From Steroidobacteraceae bacterium (lineage in GTDB: Bacteria > Pseudomonadota > Gammaproteobacteria > Steroidobacterales > Steroidobacteraceae): a stretch of 64,000 nucleotides of DNA. Shown here one piece after another: positions 18,779 through 28,534 of the stretch. Each line of letters opens with the position of its first letter. Position 1 is the stretch's first letter. Under the pieces are notes generated by a model. The model did no database searches. It had not been told where the DNA came from and worked only from the letters and a program-made list of their open reading frames with translations. The stretch spans positions 17,964 to 81,963 of the forward strand of contig JAFMJH010000009.1 in NCBI GenBank assembly GCA_017853555.1, written 5' to 3'. Position numbers and translations under genes: made by a program.

Positions 18779-18779
<1 letters not shown>
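17949..18779 (-). CDS. Short-chain dehydrogenase/reductase
   Basis: A 276-residue classical SDR. The NAD(P)-binding motif is TGAGRRKGLGEA (residues 12-23), NNAGIG follows, and the active site includes Ser in NIASVAAKSGS and the YAASK tetrad element. The C-terminal SGGQEMH is typical. The ATG overlaps the stop of the upstream ABC ATPase gene (ATGA), making this the last gene of an eight-gene operon that includes an importer and an FAD-linked oxidase. It may oxidise an imported alcohol; the substrate is unknown. Confidence 0.88.
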
Positions 18780-19761
<982 letters not shown>

Positions 19762-19765
<4 letters not shown>

Positions 19766-20730
19766 GACGCACCCTCGGGATGGTGGCAGGCCGCACGCGT
19801 GCGGCCTTCGAGCATCGCGGGCAACTGGTCGCGGCACGCGGCATCGGCGCCGGCGCAGCGCGGATGAAACGCGCAACCGGACGGCAACTTCGCCGGGCTC
19901 GGCGGTTGACCGGGAATCGCGGTCAAGGGCGCCGTGCGATCGTCGTCGATGCGTGGCATCGAACGCAGCAAGGCGCGGGTGTAGGGATGTCGCGGACTCA
20001 CCAGCATCTCGCCGACGGCCCCGCTCTCGACGACGCGCCCGCCATACATCACGAGCACGCGATCGGCCACGCCCGCAACCACGCCGAGATCGTGCGTGAC
20101 CAGCACGAGCCCCATGCGACGCTCGCGCTTGAGCTCGGCGAGCAGCGACAGAATCTGCGCCTGCACCGTCACGTCGAGCGCGGTGGTCGGCTCGTCGGCG
20201 ATCAGCACTTCGGGATCGCAGGCGAGCGCCACGGCGATCATCACCCGCTGGCGCATGCCACCGGACAACTCGTGCGGATATTGATGCAGCCGGCGACGCG
20301 CGTCGGTCACCTGCACCTGCTGCAGCAAATCGAGCGCCCGGGCCATCGCATCGGTCTGCGACAGACCCTTGTGCAAGACCAAAGATTCGGCGATCTGTTC
20401 GCCGACCCGCATGTGCGGCGTGAGCGAGGTCATGGGATCCTGGAAAATCATCGCGATGCGCGCCCCGCGCAGACGATTGAGCGCATCGATGCCGCACCCC
20501 AGCAGCGACTCGCTGCCGAGCGTGGCCGTTCCACCCACGGTCGCATTGCCGGGCAGCAAACCCATCACGGCGAGGAACGACTGGCTTTTGCCCGCGCCCG
20601 ATTCGCCGACGATGCCCACGCACTCACCGGCCTGCAGATCGAGCGAGAAATCGTTGACGGCCGGCACGATGCCGTCCGGGGTCGAATAGCGCACCGACAA
20701 TTCGCGTATCGAGAGCAAGGTACGGTTCAC
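19762..20730 (-). CDS. Oligopeptide-type ABC importer ATPase (OppD/DppD class)
   Basis: A 322-residue ATP-binding subunit: Walker [21 protein letters not shown], signature [12 protein letters not shown], Walker [13 protein letters not shown] and switch THDLGVV. The OppD/F C-terminal cysteine motif [15 protein letters not shown] is present. Ten bases separate it from the upstream permease. Encoded second to last among the four importer genes. Confidence 0.92.
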
Positions 20731-20739
20731 GAGCCCCTC

Positions 20740-21603
20740 TCAGCGATCGCGCGGATCGAGCGCATCGCGCAAGCCGTCGCCCAGGAAATTGAAGCAGGTG
20801 AGCAAGGTCACGAGAAAGCTCGCCGGCACGAGCAGCAACCACGCCGCCGACTCCATCTCCTGCGCACCTTCGTTGATGAGACTGCCGAGACTCGCCTGCG
20901 GCTCTTGCACGCCCAAGCCCAGAAACGACAGGAAACTTTCGAACAGGATCATCTGCGGAATCGTCAGCGTCGCGTAGATGATGACGGGACCGACGACGTT
21001 GGGAACGATGTGCCGCAGCAGAATCGCCGGCGTCGACACGCCGCCCGCAACGGCCGCTTCGATGAACTCGCGCCGTCGCAGCGACATCGTCTGGCCGCGC
21101 ACGATGCGCGCCATGGTGAGCCAGCCGACGGCGCCGATCGCCAGGAACAGCACGTAGACGTTGCCGCGATCGAACAGCGTCGAGAGGATGATGACGATGA
21201 AGATGTAGGGCAAGGAATACAACACGTCGACGATGCGCATCATCACTTCGTCGATCTTGCCGCCCAGGTAGCCGGCGGTCGCGCCCCACGCGACACCGAT
21301 GCAGAGCGACACCAGCGTCGCGAGCAGCCCGATCTGCAGCGAAATCTGCACGCCCTGCAGCGTGCGCACGTACAGGTCGCGACCGAGACGATCCGTGCCC
21401 AACCAGTGATCATTGGGTCCGCCCGGAGCGACCGCCATGTTGTCCCAGTCGATGGCATCGAAGGCGTGCGGCGAGAACGCGGGACCCGCGAACGCGACCA
21501 AGGTCACGAGCAGGATGACGATCGCGGCGATGATCGCGGCGCGATTGCGCGCGAGACGTCGCCAGGCGTCACCCCAGAAGCCGCGATGCGCGTTGTCAGT
21601 CAT
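20740..21603 (-). CDS. ABC importer permease, OppC/DppC class
   Basis: A 287-residue inner-membrane permease with six predicted membrane spans. OppC features: N-terminal cytoplasmic helix and first span (IIAAIVILLVTLVAFAGPAF), then HWLGTDRLGRDLYVRTLQG, and the EAA loop REFIEAAVAGG...ILLRHIVPN. I chose the ATG that overlaps the upstream permease stop by eight bases; it gives the expected N-terminus. Confidence 0.92.
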   Translation of the reverse strand: MTDNAHRGFWGDAWRRLARNRAAIIAAIVILLVTLVAFAGPAFSPHAFDAIDWDNMAVAPGGPNDHWLGTDRLGRDLYVRTLQGVQISLQIGLLATLVSLCIGVAWGATAGYLGGKIDEVMMRIVDVLYSLPYIFIVIILSTLFDRGNVYVLFLAIGAVGWLTMARIVRGQTMSLRRREFIEAAVAGGVSTPAILLRHIVPNVVGPVIIYATLTIPQMILFESFLSFLGLGVQEPQASLGSLINEGAQEMESAAWLLLVPASFLVTLLTCFNFLGDGLRDALDPRDR

Positions 21604-22519
21604 AGCGCACCCGCGGATCGAGCCAACCATAGAGCAGATCGGCGATCAGGTTGAACAGCAAGGTGACGCTGCCGTAGACGACGATCATGCCCATGACGAG
21701 CGTGTAGTCGCGATTGATCGCGCCCTGCACCAGATAGCGGCCGCTGCCCGGCAGACCGAACACCGTTTCGACCACCAAAGAACCCGTGATCACGAACGCC
21801 GTCGCTGGCCCGAGGTAACTCACCACCGGCAACATCGCCGGTCGCAGCGCATGCCGCCAAAGAATCGCGCGCTCCGACAAACCTTTCGAGCGCGCGGTGC
21901 GCACGAAATTCGAGCGCAACACTTCGAGCAGACTGCCGCGGGTGAGACGCGCGATGTAGGCGATCACCGGCAACGCGAGCGTGATCACCGGCAACACGAG
22001 ATAGCGCCACTGCCCCGACTCCCATCCCGCCACCGGCAACCAGCGCAGGTGCAATCCGAAGGTCAACGCGAGCAAGGGACCCACGACGAAGCTCGGCAAA
22101 GCGATGCCGAGTACCGCGACCGCCATGATCGAGTGGTCGGTCGGACGGTTCTGGCGCAGCGCGGCGAGCGAGCCGAGCGGCACGCCGATCAGCAGCGCGA
22201 CCAGGATCGCGCTCAAACCGAGTGTCAGGCTGATCGGCAAGCCTTGCGCGATCAGCTCGGTGACGCTGAAATCTTTGAACTTGAACGACGGACCGAAGTC
22301 ACCACGCACGAGCCCGGCGAGATACCGCCCGTACTGCACGTGGAGCGGCTGATCGAGGCCGTACGCCGCCTCGAGATTCGCCTTGATCTCGGGCGGCAGC
22401 GTCTGCTCGTCGTCGAAGGGACCGCCGGGCGCGATCCGGATCACGAAAAACGACAGCGTGATGATCGCGAACAGCGTCGGGATCACGCCGAGCAGACGGC
22501 GCAGTGCGTAGCGCAGCAT
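21596..22519 (-). CDS. ABC importer permease, OppB/DppB class
   Basis: A 307-residue permease. It begins MLRYALRRLLGVIPTLFAI, followed by RIAPGGPFD, the YGLDQPLHVQYGRYL loop, six predicted spans and the EAA motif FVRTARSKGLSERAILWRHALRPA. It ends with GWLDPRVRYD, typical of OppB. First of the four importer genes and 12 bases after the HapK-like gene. No binding protein is encoded with it; two candidates lie at 12133-13794 and 53858-55435. Confidence 0.93.
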   Translation of the reverse strand: MLRYALRRLLGVIPTLFAIITLSFFVIRIAPGGPFDDEQTLPPEIKANLEAAYGLDQPLHVQYGRYLAGLVRGDFGPSFKFKDFSVTELIAQGLPISLTLGLSAILVALLIGVPLGSLAALRQNRPTDHSIMAVAVLGIALPSFVVGPLLALTFGLHLRWLPVAGWESGQWRYLVLPVITLALPVIAYIARLTRGSLLEVLRSNFVRTARSKGLSERAILWRHALRPAMLPVVSYLGPATAFVITGSLVVETVFGLPGSGRYLVQGAINRDYTLVMGMIVVYGSVTLLFNLIADLLYGWLDPRVRYD

Positions 22520-22531
22520 CGCGTTCGGGAA

Positions 22532-22837
22532 TCAGAGATTTTCGGTCAGAATGAAGATCGGCGCTTCGGCCAGCGAGCGGAACTGCGCGGCGATCTTCTG
22601 TACCGCTTCGGTTTGCACGTCTTTGCCGAGTTGCTCGAGGCTGTGCAGATCGATGATCTCGATGTACTGGTATGGCGACGCCGTACCCGCCATCGTGCCG
22701 GTCGCTTTCAACACTTCGAACTTCTTCACCGACGGCAAGCCGTTGACGATCGGAAGATCGAGCTCACGTGCGAATTTCTCGTATTCCTCGACTTTGGTTT
22801 CGGGCTTGAGATTGAACAGCACGATCACTTTCGACAT
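22532..22837 (-). CDS. REDY-like/HapK-type small protein
   Basis: A 101-residue protein whose opening (SKVIVLFNLKP, then YEKFAREVDL-like) resembles the HapK/REDY-like family, related to dimeric alpha-beta barrel proteins such as EthD. In the family's founding cluster it accompanies prodigiosin synthesis, but homologues occur in many catabolic operons without a known reaction. GGAG precedes the ATG. It is encoded between a VOC protein and the importer. Confidence 0.55.
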   Translation of the reverse strand: MSKVIVLFNLKPETKVEEYEKFARELDLPIVNGLPSVKKFEVLKATGTMAGTASPYQYIEIIDLHSLEQLGKDVQTEAVQKIAAQFRSLAEAPIFILTENL

Positions 22838-22859
22838 GAGGGACTCCGCAACAAGGGTT

Positions 22860-23351
22860 CTAGAGCGGAGCGTAACCCATCACGCTCACGGGAATCCCGT
22901 CCGGATCGAAAAAAATCAGTTCCGAATAGCGACCCGCAGGCATGACGGCCGACGCCTCGCGCTTGACATACTCGGTCGGTGCCGTCACGAAACGCACGCC
23001 GACGCAGGCGCGCAAGCGCACGAGCACCGCATCCATGGCCGTCGTTTCGAACACGACCGTCGCCTGACCGTACGCGGGGAAGCTCAAGGGCTTGGCGAGC
23101 GACTGCATGTCGTGCGGCGCGGTCGCGGAGATTTCGTACAAACCGACCCAGCCGTGCGTTGCACCCTCGGCACCGAGATGCACGATGCGCAACTTCGCCT
23201 GTTCGAGTCCGACCATCTTGGCGATGGCCGGTCCTTGCAACTCTTTGCGCTCGAGCACCGCAAGACCCAACGCATCCCGATACACCGCCAACGACGCTTC
23301 GAGATCGCGCACCCACAAGGTGACGCGCTTCACCGGACCCGTTGCGCTCAT
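22860..23351 (-). CDS. VOC-family protein (glyoxalase fold)
   Basis: A 163-residue single-chain VOC protein: VKRVTLWVRDLEASLAVYRDALGL at the N-terminus, IVHLG and WVGLYEI in the first module, and ELIFFDPDGIPVSVMGY at the end. These positions supply metal ligands in true family enzymes, though metal binding is not certain here. The ATG chosen is ten bases after the stop of the FAD oxidase gene. It resembles the VOC protein at 52109-52723 (LAFYRDVLGF, WGMVGLFEVSE), so the two may act on related substrates. Confidence 0.78.
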   Translation of the reverse strand: MSATGPVKRVTLWVRDLEASLAVYRDALGLAVLERKELQGPAIAKMVGLEQAKLRIVHLGAEGATHGWVGLYEISATAPHDMQSLAKPLSFPAYGQATVVFETTAMDAVLVRLRACVGVRFVTAPTEYVKREASAVMPAGRYSELIFFDPDGIPVSVMGYAPL

Positions 23352-23361
23352 GCGCGACGAC

Positions 23362-24954
23362 TCAAAGACCCAAAGCACCGGGGTTCATCACCCCGCGCGG
23401 ATCGAGCAATTGCTTCAAAGAAGCGAGCAACCCGGAGGCACTCGCCGTCAGGCCGCGCTGATACGGATAGAACTTGCCGAGCTGGAAACTCACCGCGCCG
23501 TGCGCGCTGAACACGTCGGCGAGCTCGACGCGCAACTTCGCGACGGCGGCCGAGGCGTCGGGATTCGACGGGAATTTTTCGAGCTTGGCGAGATACGCAG
23601 CGTCGAGCACGCGCTCGTGGAACGCGGCGCGCGCCTCGGGCCAGTACATCACCGGCTCGAGCAAAGTCCCCGCCTGCCCCACGGTGCAACACAAATAGCC
23701 GCGATCGATATCGAACTTGCGCATGGCCTCGGCGTGCCGCGCGAACACCGCCTCGCAGGCCTCGTAGATTTCGACGGTCTTCGAAAACGGCACCGAACCG
23801 TGCACCGGCACCCAACGCTCGCCGCCCGGCCCGAGCATGCTGTTGAGTTCGGCGAAGGGATTCGCGCGCATCACCTTGGGCACGGTGTTTTCGACCTCGG
23901 TACCGTTGACGCTCATGATGCCGCGGACGATCGCGGCCTTCGCATCGGCATCGGCCGCGTCGCGACCGTCGAGCGACAGGTGGATCGAAAAGTGGCCCTC
24001 CTGCAAAAAGCTGCGCCCGGCGAGCACGACTTTTGCGCCTTCTTTCAAACCCTTCAGCAAGCCGCCCTGACCCTGAATGACGTTGCCGAGCGCCTTGGCA
24101 TCTTCACGCAGGCTGCTGCGCTTCATGCGCACGGCCTGCAATCCCGGATCGAAACCGAACTGTTCGGACACGACGTCCGCGCGTGCGACGTCGGCCATCG
24201 CCGCAAACAGATCGGCATGCGAGGCGAACGAGAACGACAGATAGCGACTCTCGGGTTGCGGACGCACGAGTTTGAAGGTCGCACGCGCTTTGACGCCGAG
24301 CGCGCCGCAGTCCGAAAGGAACATGCCGAGCGTGTCGGGGCCGTGCTGCCGGAAGAACGGCTCGCCATTTTTGATCGAGTGACCACCGAGTTCGAGTACG
24401 CGACCATCGGCGAGCACGACGTCGAGACCGATGACGCTCTCGGCGGCGGCACCATAGCGCCCCGAACCCAAAAAGATGCTGCCTTGCGACAACGCGCCGC
24501 CGATGGTCGAGCGCAAGCCCGACAGCGGCCCGTAATACGGCGTACGCACGCCGTGCGGCGCAAGGGCGTCGAACAGATCTTTCCAGGTCGCACCGCATTC
24601 GACCGTCACGTACAGATCTTCGGCGTCGATCACCAGCACGCGATTCATGCGTTGCATGTCGATCATGATCGAATCGGGACGCGAGGGCAGATAACCGTCG
24701 GTATACGACATGCCGCCGCCGCGCGGCACGATGGGCAAACCCGAAGGCGCGATGGCCGCGAGCGCGGCCGACAACTGCGCCGTGTCGGCGGGACGGATCA
24801 CCGCGGCCGGCAACTGCCCCGCGCGGTAGACGTCCTGCGAATAGAACTCGAGCTCGGTGCGATTCGTGATCACGTGCTCGCGACCCAGCAAGTTCTGCAA
24901 TGCGACGATCGCGGCGTCGACGGCTTGAGGCATCAGGTGTACGGCTTGCTGCAT
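23362..24954 (-). CDS. FAD-linked oxidase/dehydrogenase (PCMH/vanillyl-alcohol-oxidase fold)
   Basis: A 530-residue flavoprotein. The FAD-binding PCMH domain shows the pyrophosphate loop VPRGGGMSYTDGY near residue 75, PLSGLRSTIGGALSQ, and DCGALGVKA; it ends NPGALGL. The C-terminal half is the substrate-binding cap. Family members oxidise hydroxy acids or para-substituted phenols, passing electrons to oxygen, cytochrome or ETF. A close paralogue sits at 34683-36257 directly before etfBA. GGAG lies eight bases before the ATG selected. First gene of the eight-gene operon, divergent from the flavoprotein at 25102. Confidence 0.85.
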   Translation of the reverse strand: MQQAVHLMPQAVDAAIVALQNLLGREHVITNRTELEFYSQDVYRAGQLPAAVIRPADTAQLSAALAAIAPSGLPIVPRGGGMSYTDGYLPSRPDSIMIDMQRMNRVLVIDAEDLYVTVECGATWKDLFDALAPHGVRTPYYGPLSGLRSTIGGALSQGSIFLGSGRYGAAAESVIGLDVVLADGRVLELGGHSIKNGEPFFRQHGPDTLGMFLSDCGALGVKARATFKLVRPQPESRYLSFSFASHADLFAAMADVARADVVSEQFGFDPGLQAVRMKRSSLREDAKALGNVIQGQGGLLKGLKEGAKVVLAGRSFLQEGHFSIHLSLDGRDAADADAKAAIVRGIMSVNGTEVENTVPKVMRANPFAELNSMLGPGGERWVPVHGSVPFSKTVEIYEACEAVFARHAEAMRKFDIDRGYLCCTVGQAGTLLEPVMYWPEARAAFHERVLDAAYLAKLEKFPSNPDASAAVAKLRVELADVFSAHGAVSFQLGKFYPYQRGLTASASGLLASLKQLLDPRGVMNPGALGL

Positions 24955-25061
24955 GGCGGCATCTCCGAATCGAGAGTCACGGTTGACCCGACGCACATCC
25001 TACGACAGCCGCCACGCCGGGTGCGGACGGCAGCGGTGGTACACTTCCTATTGCACATTTC

Positions 25062-25081
25062 GCGGCCGAAGTGCGGCCGAA
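25062..25081. promoter_or_regulatory. Direct repeat in divergent promoter region (candidate operator)
   Basis: GCGGCCGAA occurs twice with an 11-base period, one helical turn, about 20 bases upstream of the flavoprotein ATG in the 147-base divergent gap. Same-face tandem sites suit a regulator, but a chance GC-rich repeat is possible and no local regulator gene adjoins it. Confidence 0.28.
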
Positions 25082-25101
25082 CCACGACATCGAGAACGGC
25101 G

Positions 25102-26493
25102 ATGGGCATCATTCACGACCCGATTCCACACTTCGAATTTCGCGTCCCCGTATTGGTGGTGGGCGCCGGTGCCTGCGGTCTGACGGCGGCCCTCGCCGCA
25201 CACGACGAAGGTCGCGAGGTACTCGTACTCGAACGCGATTCGCGACCCTGGGGCAGCACCTCGATGTCGCTCGGCGCCGTCTGCGCCGTGAACTCGACCG
25301 AACAACGCCGCCACGGCATCGTCGACGACGTCGAGACCTTCGTCGCCGACGTGTTGCGCAAGACCGAAGGCCGTGCGGATGCACGCCTCGCGGCGCTGGT
25401 CGGACGCGAGTCCGGAGCTACGCTCGATTGGCTCGCCGACACCCATCGCGTGCCCCTGCTGCTCGACTTCAAGTGGACGGGGCTCGGTCACTCGCATCCG
25501 CGGCTGCACATCCCGCCCGGTCGCAATGGCGAAGAATTGCTCGCGTTGCTGCAAAACGCGTGTGGTCGCGCCGGCATCGAGATCATGACCGACGCGCGCG
25601 TCGCCGATCTCTACGCCGATCAGAGCGGACGCGTGCACGGCGTGCGCATCGAGCGACCGGACGGCAGCGAAGAGTTGCTCGGCTGCGACGCGCTGGTACT
25701 CGCCACCTGCGGTTTCGGCGGCAATCACGCGATGATCGCGCGCCACATCCCCGAAATGGCGAACGCCAAATATTTCGGCCACGAAGGCAACCAGGGCGAC
25801 GGCATTCTTTGGGGTGCCGCCTTGGGCGCGGACCTCGTCGACATGACGGCCTATCAGGGTCTCGGCACGCTCGCCGATCCGCAACAAGTCGTCGTGCCCC
25901 ACCCGCTCATGATCGAAGGCGGGTTTTTGACCAACGTACGCGGCGAACGCTTCACCCACGAACTCGCCAACATCTCCGGCATGTGCGTGCCGGTGCTCGA
26001 GCAACCGCAGGGTCTCGCGTGGGTGGTGTTCGACGACCGGCGCCATCGCACCGCGCTCGAACACTCGGTGGAGCAGCGGCAACTCGTCGAAGTGGGCGCC
26101 GTGCGTCGCGCCGACGATTGGAGCGAACTCGAGCGGCTCTGCAGCGTCCCGGCCGGTTCGTTCGCAGGCGAGAACGCCGCAATCGACCAGGCACGCGCGG
26201 CCGGCAAACCCGATCGTTTCGGTCGCGACTTCGCCGGACTCGAGCCGCTCGCCGCGCCCTACTGCGCCGTGCGCGTGACCGGCGCGTTGTTCCACACCCA
26301 AGGCGGCTTGCGCGTCGACGACACGGCGCGCGTCGTACGCACGGACGGCACGTTGTTGCCGAATCTGTTCGCCGGCGGCGGCGCGGCGCAGAGCATCTCG
26401 GGCCCTGCGGTGACCGGGTATCTGCCCGCGGTGGGACTCGCCATGGCGATCACGCTCGGCCGCGTTGCCGGACGCCACGCGGCAAAACTATGA
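25102..26493 (+). CDS. FAD-binding dehydrogenase of the fumarate reductase/3-ketosteroid dehydrogenase flavoprotein family
   Basis: A 463-residue flavoprotein. The dinucleotide-binding motif is VLVVGAGACGLTAALAA (about residues 16-32) followed by VLVLERD. Further motifs are GSTSMSLGAV, LVLATCGFGGN, GDGILWGAALGA and the C-terminal FAD motif TQGGLRVD...LFAGGGAAQSISGPAVTGYLPA. Such enzymes introduce or reduce alkene bonds next to carbonyls. No haem or Fe-S partner adjoins it. The start is the ATG at MGIIHDP; an in-frame extension upstream would run through the divergent promoter. It overlaps the next gene by ATGA. Confidence 0.83.
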   Translation: MGIIHDPIPHFEFRVPVLVVGAGACGLTAALAAHDEGREVLVLERDSRPWGSTSMSLGAVCAVNSTEQRRHGIVDDVETFVADVLRKTEGRADARLAALVGRESGATLDWLADTHRVPLLLDFKWTGLGHSHPRLHIPPGRNGEELLALLQNACGRAGIEIMTDARVADLYADQSGRVHGVRIERPDGSEELLGCDALVLATCGFGGNHAMIARHIPEMANAKYFGHEGNQGDGILWGAALGADLVDMTAYQGLGTLADPQQVVVPHPLMIEGGFLTNVRGERFTHELANISGMCVPVLEQPQGLAWVVFDDRRHRTALEHSVEQRQLVEVGAVRRADDWSELERLCSVPAGSFAGENAAIDQARAAGKPDRFGRDFAGLEPLAAPYCAVRVTGALFHTQGGLRVDDTARVVRTDGTLLPNLFAGGGAAQSISGPAVTGYLPAVGLAMAITLGRVAGRHAAKL

Positions 26494-27473
26494 ACCACGC
26501 AACGACCCTTCGACCGCATTCATCCCGCTTCGTCCTCGCGCTCGCCTGCCTGTGGCTCGGCGCTTGCGCGACCGTGCCGAAGACCGAGGCACCGCCGCGC
26601 ATCGCGCACGCCGAACTCGCGATCGCCGCCGATCACCGTCTCGGATATCGCGTCGCCTGGCCCGCACGCGGTTCGAAGTTGCCGCTCGTCTTGTTCTCGC
26701 ACGGCGCGTATTCATCGGGCGACGCCTACGATCCGATCCTCGATGCCTGGGCGGCGCACGGTTACGTCGTCATCTCGGTGACGCATCGCGACTCGGTGAG
26801 CCTCGGCGTCAAACGCGGCACGAACGAACCGCGTTATTTCGCGTGGCGACTCGATGACATGCAAGCCGTGCTAGCGGCGTTGCCCACCGTGTTGCGAAAC
26901 GCGGATCCGGCGGGCGATCTGTTGCGTCGCAGCAATCTCACGCGCATTGCCGCGACCGGCCACAGTTTCGGCGGGTTGGTGGCGCAAACCGAAGGTGGCG
27001 CGACCTACTTCGACGCCGGCGCGGGCACGACGCGCTCGCGTTTTGATCCGCGCGTGCGCGCGGTGATCATCATGAGTGGCGCAGGGCCCTTCCCGCCGAC
27101 GCTGCGGCCGTCGGACTTCGCGACCTTGCGTGTACCGACCTTGGTCACGGTCGGCACCGAAGATCTCGCGCAAGCGCCGGGCATGAGCGGCTGGGAATGG
27201 CGTCGCCTGCCTTACGAACTTGCAGCGCCCGGCGACAAGTACCGCCTCACGATACGCGGCGCCGATCATTATCTCGGTGGCAGCGTGGGACGCGACGACC
27301 TGCCGCGCTCACCGCAAGCGCCGGAGTTTCAGCGCCTCTTCAACGACGTGAGTCTGCAATTTCTGGACGCGCACCTGCGTGGCGACCGCACGGCTCAGCG
27401 CGCCCTGCGTACGCGCGCCGGCGACGGCGTCGCGCGCGACATCGACGCACGCGCGACGCTCGAGCGTCGCTGA
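26490..27473 (+). CDS. Lipoprotein alpha/beta hydrolase (dienelactone-hydrolase/PAF-acetylhydrolase-like)
   Basis: A 327-residue envelope-anchored hydrolase. The N-terminal signal carries a lipobox (LGAC, lipidated cysteine near residue 25). The nucleophile elbow GHSFGG follows LTRIAATG. LVLFSHGAYSSGD supplies the oxyanion strand and GADHYLGG the likely catalytic histidine. The ATG overlaps the flavoprotein stop by four bases, so the two are coupled. Probably cleaves an ester or lactone in the periplasm; substrate unknown. Confidence 0.78.
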   Translation: MNHATTLRPHSSRFVLALACLWLGACATVPKTEAPPRIAHAELAIAADHRLGYRVAWPARGSKLPLVLFSHGAYSSGDAYDPILDAWAAHGYVVISVTHRDSVSLGVKRGTNEPRYFAWRLDDMQAVLAALPTVLRNADPAGDLLRRSNLTRIAATGHSFGGLVAQTEGGATYFDAGAGTTRSRFDPRVRAVIIMSGAGPFPPTLRPSDFATLRVPTLVTVGTEDLAQAPGMSGWEWRRLPYELAAPGDKYRLTIRGADHYLGGSVGRDDLPRSPQAPEFQRLFNDVSLQFLDAHLRGDRTAQRALRTRAGDGVARDIDARATLERR

Positions 27474-27478
27474 GAAGT

Positions 27479-28534
27479 TCAGCGCGTCGCGGCTTTGAGC
27501 GCGGCGACGATCTGCGCGCGTTCTTCGGGGTCGGTGATCGCCTTGTAACGCATGCGATGTTCGCCGCCGAGGAACTTCGCCGGATCCGAAATCAACTGCG
27601 CGACGCGTTCGTCGGTCCAGACCAGCCCGCCCTCACCCGCCGCGACGAACGCAGCCGAATAATAAAAACCGGGCGCGCTGCCGGCGCGTCGCCCGAATAC
27701 CCGATGCAAGTTCGGACCGACGAGATGCGGACCACCCGCCTCGAAGCTGTGGCAAAAGCGGCACCACATGAAATCTTTTTGTGCCGCACCACGCAACGCC
27801 GGCGGTGCCACGACGTCCGCGTACGGGTCGACCGCCGGCGGCGGACCGGAGGCAACCATCTGACCACCCGTCGTGAACGGCACGACACCGAAGATGCGAT
27901 ACGGCATCCATGCGCCGATCGCGATCAGCACGACGAACGTCGCGGCGATCGCCACGCGCGCCGAGGATGACGGCCGCTCGCGATCAGCCACCGTGCCGCC
28001 CCAATCGAAACCGGGCAGCATGCGCCACGGCCCGATGCGATACCGCAGCGCCTGCCACAAGGCGACGAGCAGCGTGAACGCCGCGAGCAGGGGCAGGAAA
28101 AATCCGGTCGCACTGTGCAGATAACCGAGCGCCACCGACGATCGATATCCCGCGGCGATCAAAGCCGGCAGTTCGAGCACTCCGTACCAACTGACCGTGT
28201 GCCCTTCCGACCATGCGAACAACGGACCGGTGATGCAGAACGCAAGCAGCGCGTAGTGACCCATCGTCACGCAGGCCTGCGCCAAAGAATCGGACGCTGC
28301 CGGGACGCGCGACGGTCGGATCGGCGCCGGCAACACCGCGCGCAACCACAGCTTCGGCAGCAGCAACAACAGCACCGTCAAGCCCGTCGACATATGCAAG
28401 TGCTGCAATGCCTCACGCGCCGGCGTGCCGCGCGGCGTCGTGCCGACTTTGGTCGACTGGTACATCTGGAAGAGTACGAGCCCGAAGATCAGCACTCCGA
28501 GCAGACGTTCGAGTGCAGGCTTGTGCGACTTCAT
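27479..28534 (-). CDS. Cytochrome b561-like membrane domain fused to cytochrome c
   Basis: A 351-residue electron carrier. Residues 1-170 form a four-helix cytochrome b561-like domain with candidate haem histidines H47, H93 and H140. A fifth membrane helix (about 193-212) leads to a periplasmic class I cytochrome c with CRFCH at 258-262 and a possible Met ligand in EHRMRYKAI. By eye against E. coli CybB, the equivalents of H47 and H137 are kept while those of H13 and H151 are absent, suggesting one b haem instead of two. Last gene of a five-gene operon, ATGA-overlapped. It could carry electrons from the quinone pool or a dehydrogenase to a terminal oxidase. Confidence 0.8.
   Translation of the reverse strand: MKSHKPALERLLGVLIFGLVLFQMYQSTKVGTTPRGTPAREALQHLHMSTGLTVLLLLLPKLWLRAVLPAPIRPSRVPAASDSLAQACVTMGHYALLAFCITGPLFAWSEGHTVSWYGVLELPALIAAGYRSSVALGYLHSATGFFLPLLAAFTLLVALWQALRYRIGPWRMLPGFDWGGTVADRERPSSSARVAIAATFVVLIAIGAWMPYRIFGVVPFTTGGQMVASGPPPAVDPYADVVAPPALRGAAQKDFMWCRFCHSFEAGGPHLVGPNLHRVFGRRAGSAPGFYYSAAFVAAGEGGLVWTDERVAQLISDPAKFLGGEHRMRYKAITDPEERAQIVAALKAATR

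Noticed and set aside
20096..22945. Long frames opposite the ABC importer genes
   Set aside because: Walker and EAA motifs place the real genes on the minus strand; the antisense products have no recognisable domain.
25048..26478. 476-codon minus-strand frame opposite the flavoprotein
   Set aside because: No motif; GC-rich antisense pattern.
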